Shown: piece by piece, positions 1 to 6,979 of the stretch
Position numbering within the stretch: position 1 is the stretch's first letter
How the letters are laid out: each line of letters opens with the position of its first letter
From: Thermoplasmata archaeon
GTDB taxonomy: Archaea; Thermoplasmatota; Thermoplasmata; UBA184
DNA length: 27,319 nucleotides
Reading direction: 5' to 3'
Assembly: GCA_030064695.1 (NCBI GenBank)
Contig: JASHYV010000027.1
Coordinates: 1 to 27,319, forward strand
Program-made: the position numbers and the translations under genes
The notes under the pieces: generated by a model
What the model saw: the letters and a program-made list of their open reading frames with translations, nothing else
The model's database searches: none
What the model was told of the DNA's origin: nothing

Positions 1-65
1 GCGGGGACCGAGGTCGGGTAGTTCTTCAGCCAGACCCGGTCGATATCGTTCGGAAGCGGGGGCAT
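1..65 (-). CDS. Acyl-CoA synthetase (AMP-forming), N-terminal fragment
   Basis: Only the first 21 codons lie in the window; the gene runs off the left edge. Translation from the ATG at 65-63 gives MPPLPNDIDRVWLKNYPTSV. The segment VWLKNYP-(x)-x-VP is the usual opening of long-chain fatty-acid:CoA ligases of the FadD type, which activate fatty acids to acyl-CoA through an acyl-adenylate. The start is 7 nt behind the stop of the DUF35 gene, and the thiolase gene lies before that, so the three probably form one operon of acyl-CoA metabolism. The family call rests on very few residues; the neighbours support it but no adenylation motif is visible here. Confidence 0.55.
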   Translation of the reverse strand, partial: MPPLPNDIDRVWLKNYPTSVP

Positions 66-72
66 CTCGGGA

Positions 73-483
73 TCAGCTCGAGGACGCCGGAGCGTCCTTC
101 ACGAACTGCACTCCGGGCTTATAGCTGGGGGCGAACCGCACCCGGTCCCCGATCGCGATCTCGGTCGGGCTGCGCACGCTGGGCATCCAGCCGGTGATCC
201 GTCCGCCGCCGTCGAGCTCGACGACGACGTAGGCGTAGGGAGCGTCGTTCAGGAACTCGTCGCCCGGCACGCTCAGGATCGTGAAGGCGACGACCGCACC
301 GGCCGTCGCGAGCTGCGTCTCCTCGAACGCCGACTTCCCGCATCGCGGACAGGCGAGCGCCCAGGTCGCGGTCACGAGCCCGCAGTTCGCGCAGCGGAAG
401 CCGCGGAGGACCTGGCCTTCCTCGTAGCCCTTGTACCAGTCGTCGATCGTGTGAGGGGCCGCGGGGAGCTCAGAATCCGGCAT
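73..483 (-). CDS. DUF35 zinc-ribbon/OB-fold acyl-CoA-binding partner of thiolase
   Basis: This 136-residue protein has an N-terminal rubredoxin-like zinc ribbon (C31-x2-C34 and C45-x2-C48) followed by an OB-fold (about 57-125). That is the DUF35/COG1545 architecture. In archaea such proteins bind next to a thiolase and, in the mevalonate route, bridge thiolase and HMG-CoA synthase by holding the CoA moiety. Here the thiolase gene ends 11 nt upstream, so the pair should form a complex. No HMG-CoA synthase gene is adjacent; an acyl-CoA synthetase follows instead, which points to fatty-acid or other acyl-CoA degradation rather than isoprenoid synthesis. The start ATG at 483 immediately precedes the conserved helical DDWYKG...G segment, and the family length is normal. 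Confidence 0.85.
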   Translation of the reverse strand: MPDSELPAAPHTIDDWYKGYEEGQVLRGFRCANCGLVTATWALACPRCGKSAFEETQLATAGAVVAFTILSVPGDEFLNDAPYAYVVVELDGGGRITGWMPSVRSPTEIAIGDRVRFAPSYKPGVQFVKDAPASSS

Positions 484-494
484 CGGCGTCCCGT

Positions 495-1649
495 TCAGCG
501 GCGGGAGAAGATGTGCACGGAGCACGAGCCGCCGGTCGCGCCCACGTTGTGGGCGAGGGCGGTGTTCGTTCGGGGCACCTCGCGACCCTTCGCGAGACCG
601 TTGACCTGCTCGAAGATCTCGACGACCTGCGAAGCGCCGGTGGCGCTCACCGGATGGCCCTTCGCCTTGAGGCCGCCGGAGGAATTCACGGGCAGCTTGC
701 CGTCCCGGGCGGTCGACCCCTCGAACTCCTCGCGCGCCGCCGTCCCTTTCGGATAGAACCCCAGGTCCTCGAGCGCGAGGACCTCCGCCGTGGTGAAGCA
801 GTCGTGGACCTCGAGGAAATCGATGTCCTTCGGCTCCAAGTGCGCCTGGCGGAACGCCTTCGCCGCGGCCGAGCGGGTCGCCGGGAGCCCCAGGAGGTCC
901 GGTCGGTCCTGCATCTCCGTGATCGAGCCGGATCGGGCGGAGGCCCGGATCACGAGCGGCTCGGTCACCGGGTGCTGCATGAACTCCTTCGCGGCCACCA
1001 CGACGGCGGCGGCCCCGTCCGAGAAGGGACAGCAGTCGTAGAGCCGGAGGGGTGACGCGATCATCGGCGAGTTGAGGTACGTCTCCATCGAGATCTCCCG
1101 CTGGAACTGGGCGTGCGGGTTCCGCGCCGCATTCGCGTGGTTCTTGATCGCGACGGCGCCGAACATCTCGGGCTTCGTCGGATAGGTGTGCTGGTAGGCG
1201 TTCGCGAGCGTCGCGTAGAGCCCGGGGAAGGTGGCGCCGTTCTTGGTCTCGAACGCGTAGTCGGCGGCGATCGCGAAGTAGCTGGTCGCCGCGAGGGTGT
1301 CCAGGTGCGAGAGCTTCTCGGCGCCGACGACGAGGACGGCGTCGGAGAACCCGCCGGCCACGTGGACGAACGCCTCGTGGAGCCCGGCGCTCGACGAGGA
1401 GCAGGCGGACTCGATCGTGGCGGACGGCACGTCCGGGATCCCGAGCCCTCCGTTGATGAGCGGCCCGACGTGCGCCTGGTGCTCGGAGATGCCGAAGGCG
1501 TTCGACACGAACGTGTAGCCGATGTCCTTGGGCTCGAGCCCGGCCTGGCGGATCGCCTCGAGGGAGACCCGCGTCGCCGCCTCGCGGGCGCTCTCCTTCA
1601 TCTTGCCGAAGCGGTTCGAAGCCGCCCCGACGACCCAGGCCTCGCGCAT
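495..1649 (-). CDS. Thiolase (acetyl-CoA acetyltransferase family)
   Basis: This 384-residue thiolase-fold enzyme catalyses Claisen condensation or thiolytic cleavage of beta-ketoacyl-CoA. The nucleophile is C83 in the motif ESACSSSSAG. The other active-site elements are H282 (HDCF), H332 (GGLKAKGHP) and C376 (GGSC), so the full catalytic set is present. Sequence style is that of archaeal SCP2-like thiolases that work with a DUF35 partner, which is encoded next. The start at 1649 is supported by a GGAGG Shine-Dalgarno sequence at 1653-1657 and a TATA-like box about 39 nt upstream. Substrate length cannot be read from sequence; the following acyl-CoA synthetase favours beta-oxidation over the acetoacetyl-CoA step of the mevalonate pathway. 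Confidence 0.9.
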   Translation of the reverse strand: MREAWVVGAASNRFGKMKESAREAATRVSLEAIRQAGLEPKDIGYTFVSNAFGISEHQAHVGPLINGGLGIPDVPSATIESACSSSSAGLHEAFVHVAGGFSDAVLVVGAEKLSHLDTLAATSYFAIAADYAFETKNGATFPGLYATLANAYQHTYPTKPEMFGAVAIKNHANAARNPHAQFQREISMETYLNSPMIASPLRLYDCCPFSDGAAAVVVAAKEFMQHPVTEPLVIRASARSGSITEMQDRPDLLGLPATRSAAAKAFRQAHLEPKDIDFLEVHDCFTTAEVLALEDLGFYPKGTAAREEFEGSTARDGKLPVNSSGGLKAKGHPVSATGASQVVEIFEQVNGLAKGREVPRTNTALAHNVGATGGSCSVHIFSRR

Positions 1650-1691
1650 GTGCCTCCGACAATCGGTCCTAGTCGCGTCGGGAGCATAACC
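1650..1691 (-). promoter_or_regulatory. Thiolase promoter with Shine-Dalgarno site
   Basis: Reading the minus strand, a TATA-like GGTTATGC lies at 1691-1684, about 39 nt before the ATG at 1649. GGAGG lies at 1657-1653, three nt before the ATG. The spacing predicts a short leader of roughly 10-15 nt carrying a ribosome-binding site, unlike the leaderless genes nearby. Confidence 0.55.
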
Positions 1692-1718
1692 TGAGCCCCT
1701 TCGACGCTGGCGTCGAGG

Positions 1719-1991
1719 TTACTCGGCCGCGGGAAGGTCGAGCAGGGTGCGCAGTCGCACGAAGGCGCGTTCGGCCGCCGCCGCGTCCCGGGTCTTGAAC
1801 AGGAGACGCCCGTTCCGGCTAAGCGTCACCTCCGGGTCGAGGGCGGCGATCAGCATCACCCGAGCGTCGACGACCGCGACGCCGGCGGCCTCGAGCGCCG
1901 TACGCGCCCGGCGGAGATCGAGGGGTTGGGGCGGCTCCGGCAGCGCCTCGAATCCCCCGCTCCCCGAGCAGAGCTTGAGCTTCCGGTACAT
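1719..1991 (-). CDS. Small hypothetical protein
   Basis: This protein has 90 residues. I do not recognise a named family. It opens with MYRKLKLCSGSGGF, then has a helix-strand-helix-like pattern: an amphipathic helix 27-40, a hydrophobic strand VAVVDARVMLIAAL, a strand with basic residues RNGRLLFKT, and a helix rich in Ala and Arg. That order would suit a small alpha/beta (ferredoxin-like) fold, which is inference only. It starts 27 nt after the stop of the upstream membrane zinc-ribbon gene with no clear TATA box of its own, so it is probably co-transcribed with it. It ends with TAA, a rare stop in this window. Confidence 0.6.
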   Translation of the reverse strand: MYRKLKLCSGSGGFEALPEPPQPLDLRRARTALEAAGVAVVDARVMLIAALDPEVTLSRNGRLLFKTRDAAAAERAFVRLRTLLDLPAAE

Positions 1992-2018
1992 CGGCTCGGA
2001 GGCGGACGGACGCGGTCC

Positions 2019-2573
2019 TCAGGTGAGGGCGGCGCCGCAGTGGGCACAGAACGTGGCGGTCGCGACGTTCGCCGAGCCGCAGTGCGCGCAGTACTTCTGC
2101 CCACCCGCCGCGGGGCTGGTCGGAAGCCCACCCGAAGGGGCGCCTCCGATCGTGGCCCCCCAGCCTCCCGCTCCCGGCGTGGGGTTCCACGACGGCTGGG
2201 CGGCCATCGGGGCCTTCCAGATGTAGGCGAGGATGCCGGCGATCAGGACCAGGAGGAAGCCGAGGTAGAACCCGTTGTCCAGAAAGAGCCCGATGATGGC
2301 GATCACGATCAGCCCGATGCCCCAGGTCTTGGACGACCCCGGGCGGTTCTTGAGCTGAAAGGCCCCGTACAGCACCACCAGGGAGAGGACGAGGCCGACC
2401 ACCCCGACCACGAGGAAGACCGCGAGGAGAGCGCCCGCGTCGAGACCCAACTCGCCGGCCACCACTCCGCTCACCGCGGACCCGGCGACGAGCAGGATGA
2501 CCGCCTCGAGCACCATGAAGATCCCGCCGATCAGCGCCAGCAGGTACGCGGTGTGAGGATGGTCGCCGGCCAC
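2019..2573 (-). CDS. Four-helix membrane protein with C-terminal zinc ribbon
   Basis: This 184-residue protein is predicted to have four transmembrane helices at about 10-33, 48-72, 84-98 and 102-119. A flexible Gly/Pro/Ser linker (about 123-158) leads to a zinc ribbon with C162-x2-C165 and C176-x2-C179 at the extreme C terminus. Such membrane-anchored zinc-ribbon proteins are common in archaea and mostly uncharacterised; the ribbon would face the cytoplasm if the tail is inside. The GTG start at 2573 is chosen because a TATA box (AAATAC in minus sense) lies about 25 nt upstream, which fits leaderless transcription. The 90-residue protein follows in the same direction. Function unknown. Confidence 0.8.
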   Translation of the reverse strand: MAGDHPHTAYLLALIGGIFMVLEAVILLVAGSAVSGVVAGELGLDAGALLAVFLVVGVVGLVLSLVVLYGAFQLKNRPGSSKTWGIGLIVIAIIGLFLDNGFYLGFLLVLIAGILAYIWKAPMAAQPSWNPTPGAGGWGATIGGAPSGGLPTSPAAGGQKYCAHCGSANVATATFCAHCGAALT

Positions 2574-2594
2574 GACGCTGCTACGGAGACGGGC

Positions 2595-2602
2595 GTATTT
2601 GA
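2595..2602 (-). promoter_or_regulatory. TATA box for the membrane zinc-ribbon gene
   Basis: Minus-strand TCAAATACG is centred about 25 nt before the GTG at 2573, in an otherwise GC-rich context. The spacing predicts transcription starting at the start codon. Confidence 0.55.
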
Positions 2603-2630
2603 AGCGTCGCGGGGCGGCGACGAGGCGCCC

Positions 2631-3257
2631 TCAGAGCAGGACCGCCTTGCGCACGCATTCGTCGATCATCTGATCGACGTCGATCTGCTCTTCCTCGCGT
2701 AGGATCTGGATCAGGTTCGAGCGGGTGGCCGGCTTCTCCGGCACCGCCTGGCAGCAGACCCCGGGCCGAGTCGAGATCGCGTAGGTGCCGATCGCCTTCG
2801 CGCGGTCCTCGATCTCGCGCTTGTCGAATCCGATCAGCGGCCGCACGATCGGCAGGGAGACGGACGCCGTCGCGCTCCGCATGTTCGACAGCGTCTGGGA
2901 GGCGACCTGGCCGAGCGCCTCGCCCGTGGCCAGGAACGTCGCGCCCTCGCGGACCGCCACACGCTCGGCCGAGCGCCACATGAAGCGGCGGCAGAGCACG
3001 CAGCCCACGTGCCGGTCCGTGTTGCGCATGAGGGCGATCTGGGTCGGTCCGTGGGGGAGCAGGTAGAGGGGGATCGGCTGGTGGTATCGCCCACGGAGCA
3101 CCTGGAGGTGGTCGACGACCTTCTCGAGCGGAGAGTCGTCCGTGAACGGTCGATTGTCCATGTGCACGGCCACGAGCTCGTGTCGCTGGCGCAGCAGGTA
3201 GTCGAGGGCGACCGGGGAGTCGATCCCCCCGCTCATCAGCATCACGCCCCGCGACAT
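2631..3257 (-). CDS. ThiI-type PP-loop sulfurtransferase domain without THUMP
   Basis: This 208-residue ATP-pyrophosphatase domain matches the catalytic half of ThiI, which adenylates U8 of tRNA and replaces its oxygen with sulfur to form 4-thiouridine. The PP-loop is SGGIDSP (9-15). The segment CVLCRRFMWRSAE (86-98) corresponds to the conserved CxxC block of ThiI, and RPGVCC (165-169) contains the cysteine region near the C terminus. The N-terminal NFLD/THUMP RNA-binding domains of full-length ThiI are absent: the ATG at 3257 is directly followed by the PP-loop strand, and a TATA box sits 26 nt upstream of it. Either tRNA binding is supplied by another protein or the substrate differs. There is no rhodanese domain, as usual in archaea. 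Confidence 0.85.
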   Translation of the reverse strand: MSRGVMLMSGGIDSPVALDYLLRQRHELVAVHMDNRPFTDDSPLEKVVDHLQVLRGRYHQPIPLYLLPHGPTQIALMRNTDRHVGCVLCRRFMWRSAERVAVREGATFLATGEALGQVASQTLSNMRSATASVSLPIVRPLIGFDKREIEDRAKAIGTYAISTRPGVCCQAVPEKPATRSNLIQILREEEQIDVDQMIDECVRKAVLL

Positions 3258-3280
3258 CGGGCCCTCTACCGGGAGCGGCC

Positions 3281-3327
3281 TATTTAGGGGCGCGCCCGGA
3301 GCGCCGGAGGCAGGTCGGCGGTAAATA
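3281..3327. promoter_or_regulatory. Divergent promoter pair, ThiI-like / alpha-beta hydrolase
   Basis: Two TATA boxes serve opposite strands. TATTTA at 3281-3286 reads TAAATA on the minus strand, 26 nt before the ATG at 3257. TAAATA at 3322-3327 on the plus strand is about 25 nt before the ATG at 3350. Both spacings place transcription starts at the start codons, so both mRNAs should be leaderless. Confidence 0.75.
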
Positions 3328-3349
3328 CCGAGCGAGGGTCGAAGCGCCG

Positions 3350-4162
3350 ATGCCCGACCCGTCCGACCCGATCGAGCTCCACGCGCGCGACGAAGGCCAG
3401 GGTCCGCCCATCGTGCTCCTGCACGGCGCCGGGGGCAGCCACACGGTCTGGAACTCGGTGCTGCCCCTCCTGGCTCCGGAGTTCCGCGTGATCGCCCCGG
3501 ATCTTCGGGGTCACGGCCGCTCTCCGAATCCGCCGGGCTCGACCTACTCGTTCGAGGAACTCTCGGGGGACGTGCTCCGGCTGCTCGACGGGAAGTCCCT
3601 CGACTCGGTGCACTGGGTGGGGTTGAGCGGAGGCGCCCTCCTGGCCCTGCGACTGGCGCTCGATCACGAGCCCCGTACCCGGAGCCTCACGATGATCTCG
3701 GGCGCCGCGTACACGGACCGGCACACCCGCGCGATCGCGGACCGGTGGGCGGAGACACGCGAGAAGGAGGGGGCGGACGCGTTCGCGCTCCGTCTGCTGA
3801 AGGACCTCTACTACCCGGATTGGATCGAGGCCCATCTCGAGATCGCGGACGAGCTGCGCGAGGAGGTGCAGCACCGGGACTACGGACCCGCCGTCGCGTG
3901 GGGACGATCGCTCTCCACGTTCGACGAGAAGAACCGGATCGCGACGATCAAGGTGCCCACGCTGATCGTGCAGGGCATGGACGACCAGGTCGTCGACGCC
4001 TCGCACGGTCGCATCCTGCGCCAGTCCATCCTGCACGCGCAGATCCGGATCCTCGCCCAGACCGGACACCTCGTGCCGGTCGAACGCCCCACCGAGACCG
4101 CGGAGGCGATCCGGGTCCTCGTCCGCGAGGCCGAGGCCGACCATCGGGGTCGGAGCCCGTAG
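3350..4162 (+). CDS. Alpha/beta-fold hydrolase
   Basis: This 270-residue protein has the canonical alpha/beta-hydrolase layout. The oxyanion-hole motif LLHGAGG is at 23-29. The nucleophile elbow GLSGG is at 91-95 with Ser93. The acid is probably D211 or D212 in VQGMDDQVVD, and the base is His240 in QTGHLVPVERP. The DLRGHGRS motif (51-58) is typical of esterases, epoxide or ester hydrolases and C-C hydrolases of this group. A cap domain occupies about 120-195. The substrate is not deducible and the neighbours do not indicate a pathway. Its own TATA box gives a leaderless start at 3350. Confidence 0.85.
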   Translation: MPDPSDPIELHARDEGQGPPIVLLHGAGGSHTVWNSVLPLLAPEFRVIAPDLRGHGRSPNPPGSTYSFEELSGDVLRLLDGKSLDSVHWVGLSGGALLALRLALDHEPRTRSLTMISGAAYTDRHTRAIADRWAETREKEGADAFALRLLKDLYYPDWIEAHLEIADELREEVQHRDYGPAVAWGRSLSTFDEKNRIATIKVPTLIVQGMDDQVVDASHGRILRQSILHAQIRILAQTGHLVPVERPTETAEAIRVLVREAEADHRGRSP

Positions 4163-4173
4163 CCTCGGACGAG

Positions 4174-4178
4174 TTTAT
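4174..4178 (+). promoter_or_regulatory. TATA box for the coiled-coil / Nudix pair
   Basis: TTTAT is centred 28 nt before the ATG at 4204, just after the end of the hydrolase gene; spacing fits a leaderless transcript. Confidence 0.5.
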
Positions 4179-4203
4179 CTTCCCCTTCCGGGTTCCGGTA
4201 TCG

Positions 4204-4377
4204 ATGGCCTCCGATGCACCCAGCGACCTGCCGGCGCGGATCCAGCAGCTCGAGCGGGACCTGAGGGAGCTCCGGCTCCGGCTCGCCGACCTCGAGCGTC
4301 GGCTCGACCCCCGGTCCGAGCACCCGCAGGACAAGACCACGGTGCGCGAGAAGGTCGCCTACGACTGGCAGGCGTAG
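4204..4377 (+). CDS. Short coiled-coil protein
   Basis: This 57-residue protein is not recognised as a named family. Residues 9-34 form a heptad-like helix (IQQLERDLRELRLRLADLERRL), expected to dimerise as a coiled coil, followed by a polar tail ending in VAYDWQA. The start is the ATG at 4204, placed 28 nt after a TATA box. The Nudix gene starts 2 nt after its stop, so the two should be on one mRNA. Small coding regions need caution, but the promoter spacing, heptad pattern and tight coupling support it. Confidence 0.6.
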   Translation: MASDAPSDLPARIQQLERDLRELRLRLADLERRLDPRSEHPQDKTTVREKVAYDWQA

Positions 4378-4379
4378 CC

Positions 4380-5009
4380 GTGGCCGCGCCGGCCGAGGGC
4401 AACGCCCCTCTGCCGCTCGCATCGCTGCTCGGTCGCTTTCCCGCCGACGTCCCGCCGGTGTCGTTGGGTGGCGCGGCCGTCACAATCGTCCTCCGCGAGG
4501 GGAAGCGGGAGGTGGAGACATTGCTGATCGAGCGCACCGAGCGGCCGACCGACCCGGCGTCGGGGCAGGTCGCCTTCCCCGGCGGCCACGTGAACGACGG
4601 GGACGGCTCGCTGCAGCAGACAGCGCTCCGCGAGCTCGAGGAGGAGGTCGGGCTGACGGCCCAAGACCTGGACGGGGCCCCGCGCTTCGTGGGCGCCGTC
4701 CCGGCGGCGCGCTTCCACCTGACCGTCGGCGTCTTCGCGGGAGCCCTGGGTCGGAACGCCCGGACCCCGACCGCCCGGAGCTCGGAGGAGGTGGCCCACA
4801 TCTTCTGGCTCCCGCGCTCGGCCCTCGCGAGGACGGTCCGGGTCCATCGCGAGACCGGCTACGGCCTGGTCGAGGTGAACGCCACCCTCTACGAGCGTCA
4901 CGTGCTGTGGGGCTTCACTCGACGGGTGCTGCGGGACTTCTTCGGATTCCCCGTCGAGGACGTGATCGCCGGCCGCCTGTTCGCGAGCCGCCCCACCGAG
5001 TCGGGTTGA
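4380..5009 (+). CDS. Nudix hydrolase, CoA pyrophosphatase-like
   Basis: This 209-residue Nudix protein carries the Nudix box from G69 to L92, ending REL-x-EE-x-GL, with the Mg-binding glutamates in ELEEE. It is preceded by SGQVAFPGG (61-69). That combination, with D-x-D spacing inside the box and ALRE before the glutamates, is the UPF0035 signature of coenzyme A pyrophosphatases (NudL/NUDT7). Those enzymes cleave CoA or acyl-CoA into 3',5'-ADP and (acyl-)phosphopantetheine. Start is GTG at 4380, 2 nt after the coiled-coil gene. The assignment to CoA rather than another nucleotide is by family motif, not by a visible substrate-specific residue. Confidence 0.8.
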   Translation: MAAPAEGNAPLPLASLLGRFPADVPPVSLGGAAVTIVLREGKREVETLLIERTERPTDPASGQVAFPGGHVNDGDGSLQQTALRELEEEVGLTAQDLDGAPRFVGAVPAARFHLTVGVFAGALGRNARTPTARSSEEVAHIFWLPRSALARTVRVHRETGYGLVEVNATLYERHVLWGFTRRVLRDFFGFPVEDVIAGRLFASRPTESG

Positions 5010-5027
5010 ACGTCTCGGCGACCGTCA

Positions 5028-5033
5028 AATATC
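5028..5033 (+). promoter_or_regulatory. TATA box for the zinc-ribbon / membrane protein pair
   Basis: AAATAT is about 23-25 nt before the GTG at 5053, between the Nudix stop and that start. Confidence 0.55.
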
Positions 5034-5052
5034 CCATCCGGCTCGTTCGGGC

Positions 5053-5241
5053 GTGGGGCTGACTCGCAACGTCCGACTGGTCTGCCCGAAGTGCGGAGGC
5101 TCGTTCGACTACGAGTTCGTGGCGGGAGCCTCGCTGACGGCCATTCGGCTCGGCTCCTCCCGGTACATGCGATGTCCCCTCTGCCAGCGGTTCGCTCGGT
5201 TCCCCCTGGGAGGCGCCCCGCTGCCGGGGGGCCCCACGTGA
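5053..5241 (+). CDS. Small zinc-ribbon protein
   Basis: This 62-residue protein has two CxxC knuckles, C11-x2-C14 and C41-x2-C44, separated by 26 residues, consistent with one zinc ribbon. The sequence LVCPKCGGSFDYEF and YMRCPLCQRF resembles single-zinc-ribbon proteins widespread in archaea with unknown partners. The GTG start at 5053 lies at leaderless spacing from a TATA box. Its TGA stop overlaps the next start codon (GTGA at 5238-5241), so the two are translationally coupled, and the ribbon may act with the membrane protein downstream. Confidence 0.7.
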   Translation: MGLTRNVRLVCPKCGGSFDYEFVAGASLTAIRLGSSRYMRCPLCQRFARFPLGGAPLPGGPT

Positions 5242-5474
5242 CGGTCCCCCCGCCGGCCCCGGTGCGCGCCTTCAGCGACGTCCGTCACCTGAAGCGCTGG
5301 GGTCTCCTCGTCCTGCTGCCCATCGCGGCGCTCGCGATCGCGGTGCCGGTCGTTCTGCTCGCCCTCGGCGCGGGGGACCGGGCCGCCCTCCTGACGGGGT
5401 TCGGGCTCGCCGGGCTGTTGGTCGGCGTCGCGCTCGTGATCCTGCTCGGGACGCACCTGCCGGCCGCCCACTAG
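5238..5474 (+). CDS. Small two-helix membrane protein
   Basis: This 78-residue protein has two predicted membrane helices at about 22-45 and 52-73, preceded by a short basic and proline-containing N terminus. No family is recognised. The GTG start overlaps the TGA of the zinc-ribbon gene by 4 nt, a typical coupling arrangement. Length and hydrophobic pattern are the only evidence besides position. Confidence 0.6.
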   Translation: MTVPPPAPVRAFSDVRHLKRWGLLVLLPIAALAIAVPVVLLALGAGDRAALLTGFGLAGLLVGVALVILLGTHLPAAH

Positions 5475-5496
5475 GTCACCCGCCGTTTCGCCATCC

Positions 5497-5516
5497 TTTA
5501 AATACCTCCTTAAATA
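5497..5516 (+). promoter_or_regulatory. Tandem TATA boxes in front of tbp
   Basis: TTTAAATA (5497-5504) and TTAAATA (5510-5516) lie 13 bp apart. The second is 25 nt before the TTG start at 5538 and should direct a leaderless transcript. The first is too far upstream for the same start and could be a second TBP-binding site. Confidence 0.7.
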
Positions 5517-5537
5517 CTCCTCCGCCCGGGGATATCC

Positions 5538-6086
5538 TTGGTCAAGATCCGCATCGAGAATGTGGTCGCCTCGACCTCCCTCGGCGACGAGCTCGACCTG
5601 CAGTCGATCGCCCTCGGCCTCGACGGGGCCGAATACGAGCCCGAGCAGTTCCCGGGTCTGATCTACCGGCTGAAGCAGCCGAAGACCGCCATCCTGCTGT
5701 TCCGCTCGGGCAAGGTCGTCTGCACCGGTGCGAAGAGCATGCACGAGGTCGAGGAGTCGATCCGCACCGTGGCGGCCCAGATCAAGAAAGGCGGCCAGAA
5801 GATCAACATGCACCCCAAGATCGAGGTGCAGAACATCGTCGCGAGCTCCGACCTCGAGAGCGAGATCAATCTCAACGCGATCGCGGTCACCCTCGGTCTC
5901 GACCGCGTTGAGTACGAACCCGAGCAGTTCCCCGGGCTCGTCTGCCGGATCGACGACCCGAAGGTGGTCGTCCTGCTGTTCGGCAGCGGCAAGCTGGTCT
6001 GCACCGGCGCTCGGAAGCCGTCCGACGTCGAAGTCGCGGTCAAGAAGATCACGAAGGAGCTCCAGGGCGCGGGGCTGCTCCGCTAG
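5538..6086 (+). CDS. tbp: TATA-box-binding protein (TBP)
   Basis: This 182-residue general transcription factor nucleates archaeal RNA polymerase recruitment by bending the TATA box. It contains the two direct repeats of the TBP saddle, about 1-90 and 92-182. Each has I-x-(N)-(I/V)VAS, YEPEQFPGL and a LLF-x-SGK-(L/V)VCTGA strand pair. The FPGL and LLF phenylalanines are those that wedge into the minor groove. The start is TTG at 5538, chosen because the protein then begins MVKIRIENVVAS as in other TBPs and a TATA box sits 25 nt upstream. The usual acidic C-terminal tail is missing. The TatD-like gene follows after 20 nt without its own TATA box. Confidence 0.95.
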   Translation: MVKIRIENVVASTSLGDELDLQSIALGLDGAEYEPEQFPGLIYRLKQPKTAILLFRSGKVVCTGAKSMHEVEESIRTVAAQIKKGGQKINMHPKIEVQNIVASSDLESEINLNAIAVTLGLDRVEYEPEQFPGLVCRIDDPKVVVLLFGSGKLVCTGARKPSDVEVAVKKITKELQGAGLLR

Positions 6087-6106
6087 CCGCCTCCGCCGGG
6101 TCGGCC

Positions 6107-6979
6107 GTGCCGCTCCCTCGCGGGCTACCGGTCGTCGACCACCACTGCCATCTCTCCCCGGCCGGCGAGGGCGTGGGCGCCGCCCGACGCTTTCGCGCGG
6201 CCGGCGGGACGCACCTCTTCTTGGCCACTCAGAACTACGGGGCCGTCGTGCCCCGAACGGTGGAGGAGTACCGCGAGCAGTTCGGCACCACCGAAGCCCT
6301 CTCCCAACGGATCGCGAAAGAAGCCGAAGTGACCGCCTATCCGGTCGTGGCCCCGTACCCCATCGACCTGGTCCAGCTCGCTCCCACGTCGGGCCTCGCG
6401 TCCGCAGTGGCGGTGCAGAAGGGGGCGCTGGACCTCGCCGGCACGTGGGTGCGGGAACGCCGGGCCGTGGCGATCGGCGAGGTCGGCCGGGCCCATTTCC
6501 CGGTCGACGCCTCCATCGCCGCGGCGATCGAGGAGGTCTTCCGCTACGCGATGGAGATTGCCCGGGACTCCGGGTGCCCAATCGTCGTCCACTCCGAAGA
6601 CCTTGACGCGCCGGGCTACGACCGGCTCGCCGGCCAGGCCCGCGAGATCGGGCTCGATCCGCACCGCGTGGTGAAGCATTACGCCCGGCAACGCGTGCCG
6701 CCGGAACAACGCAACGGAGTGGCCGCCTCATATCTCGCGAAGCGGGCGCTGGTCGCGCAGGTCGAGGGCGACGCGGCCCCGTGGTTCCTCGAGACGGACT
6801 TCCTCGACGACCCGGCACGACCTGGCGCGGTCCTCGATCTGGCGACCGTACCCCGTCGAGCCGCCGAGGTGGCCGCTCGAGGGGACACGGCGGCGGACCG
6901 ACTCTGGGTCCCGTTCTCGGAGTCGGTGGAGCGGGTCTACGGCTTTCGGCCTCAGCCGATCGAGGCGCGCCGCCCGTGA
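6107..6979 (+). CDS. TatD-related metal-dependent hydrolase (COG1099 type)
   Basis: This 290-residue TIM-barrel amidohydrolase-superfamily protein is predicted to bind two metals. Visible ligands in order are H13-x-H15 (VDHHCH), E125 (GEVGR), H162 (VHSED), H191 (KHYA) and D231 (ETDFLDD), which is the TatD-type set. TatD proteins are DNases or phosphodiesterases, but the archaeal COG1099 branch is not biochemically assigned. The GTG start at 6107 follows tbp by 20 nt. Its TGA overlaps the GTG of thymidylate kinase (GTGA), so tbp, this gene and tmk look like one operon. Confidence 0.8.
   Translation: MPLPRGLPVVDHHCHLSPAGEGVGAARRFRAAGGTHLFLATQNYGAVVPRTVEEYREQFGTTEALSQRIAKEAEVTAYPVVAPYPIDLVQLAPTSGLASAVAVQKGALDLAGTWVRERRAVAIGEVGRAHFPVDASIAAAIEEVFRYAMEIARDSGCPIVVHSEDLDAPGYDRLAGQAREIGLDPHRVVKHYARQRVPPEQRNGVAASYLAKRALVAQVEGDAAPWFLETDFLDDPARPGAVLDLATVPRRAAEVAARGDTAADRLWVPFSESVERVYGFRPQPIEARRP

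Noticed and set aside
5109..6818. 569-codon minus-strand frame opposite tbp and the TatD-like gene
   Set aside because: Low-complexity Arg/Pro/Gly start and antisense to certain genes.
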